NCBI GenBank assembly: GCA_903789535.1
Contig: CAIFES010000001.1
Coordinates: 1 to 64,000, forward strand
From: an uncultured Aeriscardovia sp.
Lineage (GTDB): Bacteria > Actinomycetota > Actinomycetes > Actinomycetales > Bifidobacteriaceae
Direction: 5' to 3'
Length of the DNA stretch: 64,000 nucleotides
Position numbers and translations under genes: made by a program. The stretch's first letter is position 1. Each line of letters starts with the position of its first letter. Shown here piece after piece: positions 59,295 through 64,000 of this stretch. The notes below the pieces were generated by a model. That model did no database searches and had not been told where the DNA came from. It saw nothing but the letters and a program-made list of their open reading frames with translations.

Positions 59295-59341
59295 TCATGG
59301 CGTCCGCCGTCAGCTGCGGGCCCCATGTGTTCCGAAAGACA

Positions 59342-59370
59342 GATTAGCACTCACACACGGAGAGTGCCAA
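59342..59370 (-). promoter_or_regulatory. CIRCE operator overlapping the groEL promoter
   Basis: TTAGCACTC (59344-59352), nine bases, then GAGTGCCAA (59362-59370): CIRCE with one mismatch in the second arm. On the minus strand TTGGCA and CTAATC, 17 bp apart, fit -35 and -10 boxes, so bound HrcA would block initiation. Confidence 0.9.
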
Positions 59371-59421
59371 TTTCATATTCCCCTCTCAGAAGAACATCAC
59401 CACACCGGCCCGGACAGACGA

Positions 59422-59455
59422 GAACAGCCCGTGCGCCTACGCGCACGGGCTGTTC
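59422..59455 (-). terminator. Strong hairpin between cspA and groEL
   Basis: A perfect 15-bp stem (59422-59436 with 59441-59455) with a CTAC loop. T-content after it is weak on the minus strand. It probably ends the cspA transcript before the groEL promoter. Confidence 0.6.
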
Positions 59456-59468
59456 ATTCCTCGGGTCT

Positions 59469-59515
59469 TGTCACGTCACCATGACTTGTCACGATGACGT
59501 GTCACGTCACCATGA
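59469..59515. repeat. Direct repeat TGTCACGTCACCATGA
   Basis: A 16-bp sequence occurs at 59469-59484 and 59500-59515, with related TGTCACGATGACG between. It lies between the cspA stop and the hairpin. Function unknown. Confidence 0.7.
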
Positions 59516-59550
59516 GGATGACGTCGACCCGCCGCGGGGATCCGAGAGAC

Positions 59551-59754
59551 TCAGATCTTCGCGCACGTCTTCGCCTGCAGCCCCTTGGGACCGCGGACGG
59601 CCTCAAACTGCACCTTGTCGCCTTCGTCAAGCGTGCGATAACCGTCGGCCTGGATTGCGGAATAGTGGACGAACACGTCATCACCACCGTCATCGGGATG
59701 GATGAAACCGTAACCCTTTGTGGCGTTGAAGAACTTGACTGTGCCTGTTGACAT
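59551..59754 (-). CDS. cspA: Cold-shock protein CspA-like
   Basis: 67-residue OB-fold RNA chaperone. RNP1 is KGYGFI (13-18) and RNP2 is VFVHY (27-31). The chosen start MSTGTVKFF fits the family. An in-frame ATG 21 nt upstream would add seven residues. The 324-bp gene-free stretch upstream could contain a long cold-shock leader, though no defined element was recognised. Confidence 0.95.
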   Translation of the reverse strand: MSTGTVKFFNATKGYGFIHPDDGGDDVFVHYSAIQADGYRTLDEGDKVQFEAVRGPKGLQAKTCAKI

Positions 59755-60034
59755 AAGGAACCAATCTTCTTTCATGCCGCGCTGGAGGAACCGAATACCC
59801 CTCCTATCCGCACGGCTAGTCCCACTTTATCCCTCATTTGCCGACGAAAGGCGGCGTGTTGCAGATCCGTGCGGGCAAATCGGCAGAAACCGACAAGCAG
59901 CGGCGTCCGAAGGAGCGGCATCCCGTCCGGCAGTCGGCGGGGGAATACGAGAAAATCGTGTGGCCGAAAGGACGGAAGAAAATTCTGCAGCAGGAAGGGA
60001 CGGGCAGAATTCTGCGACAGGCGGGGATACAGGA

Positions 60035-60059
60035 GAAAAACCGATGATCGGATCGGTTT
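60035..60059 (-). terminator. Terminator of the LytR_C gene
   Basis: AAACCGAT (60038-60045) pairs with ATCGGTTT (60052-60059) around a 6-nt loop, with TTTTTCTCC next on the minus strand. The remainder of 59755-60078 shows a GCAGAATTCTGC palindrome (60004-60015) and no convincing gene. Confidence 0.75.
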
Positions 60060-60078
60060 GCCCGATCAGTTCGCCGGA

Positions 60079-60798
60079 TCAGTTCGCGGAGACGAAGATC
60101 GCCGCCACCGGCTCACGCAGACTCGTCTGCTGCTCCACCGAGGAGATGCCGAGCTTCGAGGCGATATCACGCGCCGTCGCCTCGTCGGAGGCGTCGCGAT
60201 ACCACACCGTGTTGGCCGACGGCAGGCCGCTTGTCAGCGTATTGGCCTGCACGTTCGTATAGCCCGCGTTGGTCAGCACCTGCGCCTGACGTGCGGCAAA
60301 GCCGTCGCGGGTGGCCACCGTCGTCGGCAGCGCGTTGAACACATACACCTGGGTGCCGTGGTTGACCTGTGCCTGCTGGGTCGACTGCGCGGAAGAGGCA
60401 TCGGCGGACTTGTCGGCGTCCGAGGACTGGGAATCCGACGAGGCGGAGGAATCCGTGCTCTTGCTCGAGTCCGTGGCCTTCTTCTTGGTCGTCGTCGCCT
60501 TCTTCTTCGTCGACGAGGTGGAGGAAGAGGTCTTCTTCTTGACCTCGTCACGCACCTGGGAGGCGGTCACGACCGGTTTGCTGCTTCCGCCGAAGAGCGC
60601 CTGGAGATTGCCGCTGAGCAGCCCCCACGCCAGAAGCGCGCACAGCACGGCGACGACGAGGACGATGATATACGGCATCGTCCGGGCGGCAGCGCTCGGC
60701 TTGCCGCGATGCAGGCCGATCGGTCCCGAGGACGGGTTCTCGAACTCGTCATGGAAACCTGTGCCGTCGTTGCTCTGTCCGGCCGTCCGCTTCGCCAT
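60079..60798 (-). CDS. LytR C-terminal-domain membrane protein
   Basis: 239 residues: a basic cytoplasmic N-terminus, one TM (~42-61), a Ser/Thr/Lys-rich disordered linker (~74-145) and a LytR_C domain (~148-239, starting GTQVYVFNALPT, with DGFAARQAQVLTNAGY). Such proteins sit outside the membrane and may act in envelope assembly beside LCP enzymes; no LCP catalytic domain is present here. It has its own terminator. Divergent from ung. Confidence 0.87.
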   Translation of the reverse strand: MAKRTAGQSNDGTGFHDEFENPSSGPIGLHRGKPSAAARTMPYIIVLVVAVLCALLAWGLLSGNLQALFGGSSKPVVTASQVRDEVKKKTSSSTSSTKKKATTTKKKATDSSKSTDSSASSDSQSSDADKSADASSAQSTQQAQVNHGTQVYVFNALPTTVATRDGFAARQAQVLTNAGYTNVQANTLTSGLPSANTVWYRDASDEATARDIASKLGISSVEQQTSLREPVAAIFVSAN

Positions 60799-60984
60799 GA
60801 TGTTTCCTTACTCCTCAGTGATGCCCGTCCGTGCCCCTCATTCTTCTGCATCGGGGCGGCGCGCCGGGACACGTCACACGACACTGACATCTTAGACACT
60901 GCCGCCCCACCCCGCCATCGGGGACGTCCCACGCCTCCCGGCAGGAGGCAGGAGGCAGGATCGCAGGCTTGCCGTCACCGCGCC

Positions 60985-60990
60985 TAGGCT
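60985..60990 (+). promoter_or_regulatory. -10 box TAGGCT of ung (leaderless signature)
   Basis: TAGGCT ends 6 nt before the ung ATG and no Shine-Dalgarno is present, the layout of actinobacterial leaderless genes. Confidence 0.5.
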
Positions 60991-60996
60991 TAAAGC

Positions 60997-61734
60997 ATGA
61001 CAACACGAGCACCACTGTCACAGATCATGGATCCGTCCTGGGCCACGGCCCTGGCGCCGGTCGAGCCGGATATCCGCAAAATGGGTGATTTCCTGCGTTC
61101 ACAGATCGAATCGGGCCATCGCGTCCTGCCCGCCTCGAAGAACATCTTCCGTGCCTTTGACCAGCCGCTCGACTCCGTCAAAGTACTGATCGTCGGACAG
61201 GACCCCTACCCTACCCCGGGAAACCCGATCGGACTGGCATTCTCCGTCGCCCCCGACGCAGGCATCCCTGCGAGTCTGAACAATATCTTCAAAGAGCTCG
61301 GCACCGACCTGGGCCTGCCCTATCCGCTCGACGGGGATCTGACACCGTGGACGAGGCAGGGCGTGATGCTGCTCAACCGCTGTCTGAGCGTGGAGGCCGG
61401 CCGCCCCGCCAGCCACAGGAACAAGGGCTGGGAGCCCATCACCGACCAGGCCGTGCGCGCGCTCGACGCCCGCATCGGAAAAGACGGAAAGCCCCTCCCG
61501 CTCGTCGCGATCCTGTGGGGACGGCAGGCACAGAGCCTCGCACCGCTCTTGCCGCATGCTGCCATCATCGCCTCGCCGCATCCCTCGCCCCTGTCCGCCT
61601 CACGGGGCTTCTTCGGCTCGCGGCCCTTCTCACGCACGAATGAGGCACTGGAGAAGATGGGCGCCTCCCCCGTCGACTGGCGTCTGCCCTCGAAGGAGGA
61701 TCTGCCGCCCGTCAGCGACGACCCCCAGTTCTGA
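60997..61734 (+). CDS. ung: Uracil-DNA glycosylase (family 1)
   Basis: Removes uracil from DNA at the start of base-excision repair. It has 245 residues. The water-activating motif GQDPYP (67-72, Asp69) and the C-terminal [13 protein letters not shown] (His195) are both intact, as are [13 protein letters not shown] and the uracil-pocket region. A TAGGCT box immediately before the ATG and the lack of a ribosome-binding site point to a leaderless mRNA. The last ~30 residues are a short tail. Confidence 0.96.
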   Translation: MTTRAPLSQIMDPSWATALAPVEPDIRKMGDFLRSQIESGHRVLPASKNIFRAFDQPLDSVKVLIVGQDPYPTPGNPIGLAFSVAPDAGIPASLNNIFKELGTDLGLPYPLDGDLTPWTRQGVMLLNRCLSVEAGRPASHRNKGWEPITDQAVRALDARIGKDGKPLPLVAILWGRQAQSLAPLLPHAAIIASPHPSPLSASRGFFGSRPFSRTNEALEKMGASPVDWRLPSKEDLPPVSDDPQF

Positions 61735-61913
61735 ACAGAATGCGTAGTTCTGGACCCGTAGTTCTGGAAATCTGGACGGGATAGTTCCGGGCAGGACCGC
61801 CGACCGATCCGACTTCTGATCTGAATGTTCCGATCGGGCCGGAGCCGGTTGCCGAACAGGTTCGATCGAGCCTGCGACCGGCGTAATTTCAGCACGTCTT
61901 CCGCTCGTCGCCC

Positions 61914-61919
61914 TAGGGT
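61914..61919 (+). promoter_or_regulatory. -10 box TAGGGT of moxR (leaderless signature)
   Basis: TAGGGT ends 7 nt before the moxR ATG; no Shine-Dalgarno is seen. The 192-bp gap before it contains short repeats of GTAGTTCTGGA but no gene. Confidence 0.45.
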
Positions 61920-61926
61920 GGGCACC

Positions 61927-62982
61927 ATGTCACTTTTTGAGAACAGTGTTCCTGCCGTCCCCGTGCCCGGGGCGCAGGAAACGGGCATGCAGGCGCTCAG
62001 CGCCGAGGACACCGACCGCGCCAAGCGTCTGACGGGCATCCTGCGCGCACGCTTCAGCGATCAGGTGATCGGCCAGACGATGCTGCGCGAGACGCTGATC
62101 GTCACGCTCATCGCCGGCGGCCACACGCTCATCGAGTCCGTGCCGGGTCTGGCGAAGACGACCGCCGCACAGACGCTGGCGGGCAGCGTGGCCGGTTCGT
62201 TCAAACGCGTGCAGTGCACGCCCGACCTCATGCCGTCCGATCTGACGGGCACGCAGATCTTCGATTTCAAGACGCAGAGGCTCATCACCCAGATCGGACC
62301 GATCAACGCCAACTTCGTGCTGCTCGATGAGATCAACCGCTCCTCCGCGAAGACGCAGTCGGCCATGCTCGAGGCGATGGCCGAGGGCAACGTCACCATC
62401 GGCGGACAGCGCATCGCCCTTCCCCGCCCGTTCATGGTGATCGCCACCGAGAACCCCATCGAGGAGGAGGGCACCTACACGCTGCCCGAGGCGCAGATGG
62501 ACCGTTTCTTCACCAAGACGGTGATGACCTACCCGACGGCGGCCGAGGAGAACCAGATCCTCGACCTGCTCACCCGCCGCGGCAGCGACACCGCCCCCAC
62601 CATCCCCGAGGGCGAGCGGATGGACATCGATGACGTGCTCTTCCTGCGTCAGGCGGCTCGGCGTGTGCATGTGGGTGAGGAGATCAAGAAATATGTGGTC
62701 GATCTCGTGGCCACCACGCGCGGTGCCGGCCCGGCCCCCATCAAGGATCTCTCCTCGCTCGTACGGCTCGGGGCCTCACCGCGTGCCTCCATCGCGCTCA
62801 CGCGCGTGGGCCAGGCATTCGCCCTGATGAACGGCCGTGATTTCGTCATCCCCGAGGATGTGCGCATGTTCGCGCACGAGGTGCTGCGCCACCGTATCCT
62901 CCTGACCTTCGAGGCAATGACGCAGAACGTGAGCAGCGACGAGATCATCGACCACGTCCTGCAGGTCGTGCCCACCCCATGA
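61927..62982 (+). CDS. MoxR-family AAA+ ATPase
   Basis: 351 residues from the ATG at 61927; the frame is open upstream without homology. Walker A is SVPGLAKTT (71-79), Walker B is VLLDEINR (131-138), followed by the sensor-1 ATENPIEEEGTYTLPEAQMDRF stretch and the lid domain to the C-terminus. MoxR ATPases act as chaperones for maturation of VWA-domain partners. The stop codon overlaps the start of a DUF58 gene (ATGA), the standard MoxR-DUF58 pair. The target complex is unknown. Confidence 0.94.
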   Translation: MSLFENSVPAVPVPGAQETGMQALSAEDTDRAKRLTGILRARFSDQVIGQTMLRETLIVTLIAGGHTLIESVPGLAKTTAAQTLAGSVAGSFKRVQCTPDLMPSDLTGTQIFDFKTQRLITQIGPINANFVLLDEINRSSAKTQSAMLEAMAEGNVTIGGQRIALPRPFMVIATENPIEEEGTYTLPEAQMDRFFTKTVMTYPTAAEENQILDLLTRRGSDTAPTIPEGERMDIDDVLFLRQAARRVHVGEEIKKYVVDLVATTRGAGPAPIKDLSSLVRLGASPRASIALTRVGQAFALMNGRDFVIPEDVRMFAHEVLRHRILLTFEAMTQNVSSDEIIDHVLQVVPTP

Positions 62983-64000
62983 GCTCCATGAGCGTGAGAA
63001 AAAAGCAGTACGACGCGGCGGAGGGCACCGACGCGTTCGAGCAGGCGCTCGCCCGTGCGGCCGCGGCACAGGCCGCCTCGCGCGATGACAGCGCCGACGA
63101 ACAGTCCCGACAGGTGCGCCTGCGCCTCGCCTCGCTCGGCTCACGGCTGAGCCTGCCCATCGCCCGGCGCGCACTCGGCCTGCTGGAAGGCGAGCATCAT
63201 TCCGACCGTGCGGGCAACGGCTTCGATTACCTCGACCTGCGCGATTACCAGCCCGGCGACGAGGCGCGTCTGATCGAGTGGAACGCCTCGGCGCGCATGG
63301 GACGCCCGATCGTGGTCAACAAGCGGCGCGATGTGACGAGCACCGTCTGGCTTCTGCTCGATACCGGCTCGCAGATGTACGCGAGCGCGGAGAGCGGCGA
63401 ACGCCAGATCGATGTGGCGGCCAATGTGCTGCGCATGGTGGCGCTTCTGAGCCTGCGGCGCGGAGATGACATCTCCCTCGTGCTCGCCAACAGCGCCCGC
63501 GTGAGCCGTACCCCGTTCACCGGCGGTTACGCGCAGTTCGACCGGCTGCTGCGGCAGAAGACGGCGGCGGCACCGCAGGCCCCCTCCGATACCGCCGCGC
63601 TGCTCGATTACGCACGCCGCGTGCAGACGCGCGACGCGCTCATTGTGCTCGCCACCGGTGAGCAGGCGCTGACCGCCAAAGCGGCCGACGCCATCTCCGA
63701 GCTGTCACAGGAGCATCCGCTTTTCTTCGCCGCCACAAAGGCCGTCAACCCGTTCGAGACCGGCATCCGCGCGCGCGACAGCCGCTCGGGTCGGCTCATG
63801 CCCGCCTTCCTGCAGGACCCGCAGGCCGGGCGCGACTACGAGACCCGGCGTGCCGCCGCGGCGGCCGCACTGCGCCATGATCTCGACCGTCACGGCGACA
63901 CGCTGCTCTGGTCCGGCTCCTCGGAGGGCATGCTCGACGGGTTCATCCATCTCGTGCGCGTCTCGCGCTTCGGGGTACGCCCCGGCTCCTCCAGCCTGCT
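62979..64000 (+). CDS. DUF58 domain protein (3' end outside window)
   Basis: At least 340 residues; no stop before the window end. It has a charged, Ala-rich N-terminus (~1-60). The DUF58 motif DYLDLRDYQPGDEARLIEWNASARMGRPIV (~90-120) is followed by a VWA-like fold (WLLLDTGSQM replaces the usual DxSxS, so a classical metal site is doubtful). No membrane segments are seen in the visible part. It is the partner of the coupled MoxR ATPase. Confidence 0.9.
   Translation, partial: MSSMSVRKKQYDAAEGTDAFEQALARAAAAQAASRDDSADEQSRQVRLRLASLGSRLSLPIARRALGLLEGEHHSDRAGNGFDYLDLRDYQPGDEARLIEWNASARMGRPIVVNKRRDVTSTVWLLLDTGSQMYASAESGERQIDVAANVLRMVALLSLRRGDDISLVLANSARVSRTPFTGGYAQFDRLLRQKTAAAPQAPSDTAALLDYARRVQTRDALIVLATGEQALTAKAADAISELSQEHPLFFAATKAVNPFETGIRARDSRSGRLMPAFLQDPQAGRDYETRRAAAAAALRHDLDRHGDTLLWSGSSEGMLDGFIHLVRVSRFGVRPGSSSL

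Noticed and set aside
59838-60047. 69-residue open frame upstream of cspA
   Set aside because: No clear ribosome-binding site, low-complexity basic composition, and it runs into the LytR_C terminator.

Overview
The window is high-GC, densely packed actinobacterial chromosome and most resembles the family Bifidobacteriaceae, probably Bifidobacterium; the species cannot be fixed from sequence alone. Supporting signs are an FBP-type L-lactate dehydrogenase next to hflX, the ftsZ-sepF-yggT-divIVA-lspA block leading into an rluD-type gene and dnaE, polyphosphate glucokinase, an alpha-type glutamine synthetase, a DivIVA-repeat protein, DUF3027, a lone WXG100 protein, groEL without groES, and a sortase pilus cluster. 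I support 46 protein genes (the last cut by the window end) and one tRNA. There is no rRNA, CRISPR array, insertion sequence or prophage.

Layout. 0.2-8.2 kb: ldh, hflX, then a methyltransferase translationally coupled to a long HrpA helicase. 8.3-14.2 kb (minus): dnaE, an unrecognised acidic protein and a GlnA2-like glutamine synthetase. 14.3-19.6 kb (minus): ftsZ-sepF-yggT-divIVA-lspA-pseudouridine synthase, a division and envelope run. 19.7-22.6 kb: glyS-dus, separated from ftsZ by a perfect 34-bp palindrome. 22.8-29.5 kb: DivIVA-repeat protein, membrane hydrolase, recO, uppS and a cytosolic-looking S10 peptidase. tRNA-Arg(CCU) and a membrane-anchored aryl-sulfate sulfotransferase follow on the plus strand.

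32-42 kb is accessory metabolism: aminotransferase, polyphosphate glucokinase, family 2 glycosyltransferase, class I amidotransferase, sugar O-acetyltransferase, aldo/keto reductase, an SDR with a strong palindromic operator, a stand-alone streptococcal-type CoaB, and a MATE exporter with a puzzling start. 42.3-48.4 kb is the most distinctive part: backbone pilin, BspA-type leucine-rich-repeat adhesin and class C sortase, reading leftward from an AT-rich control region. In that region a plausible promoter lies between two perfect 10-bp inverted repeats, so a phase-variable (invertible) pilus promoter is a testable possibility.

48.4-64 kb is stress, envelope and repair: clpC, DUF3027, a long cold-shock protein, an OmpR-type two-component system with a candidate autoregulatory repeat, a TPM-domain protein divergent from the WXG100 gene, groEL under CIRCE/HrcA control, cspA, a LytR_C protein, ung, and a moxR-DUF58 pair. 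Several genes (ung, moxR, uppS) carry a TAnnnT box 6-7 nt before the start codon and no Shine-Dalgarno, suggesting leaderless transcripts.
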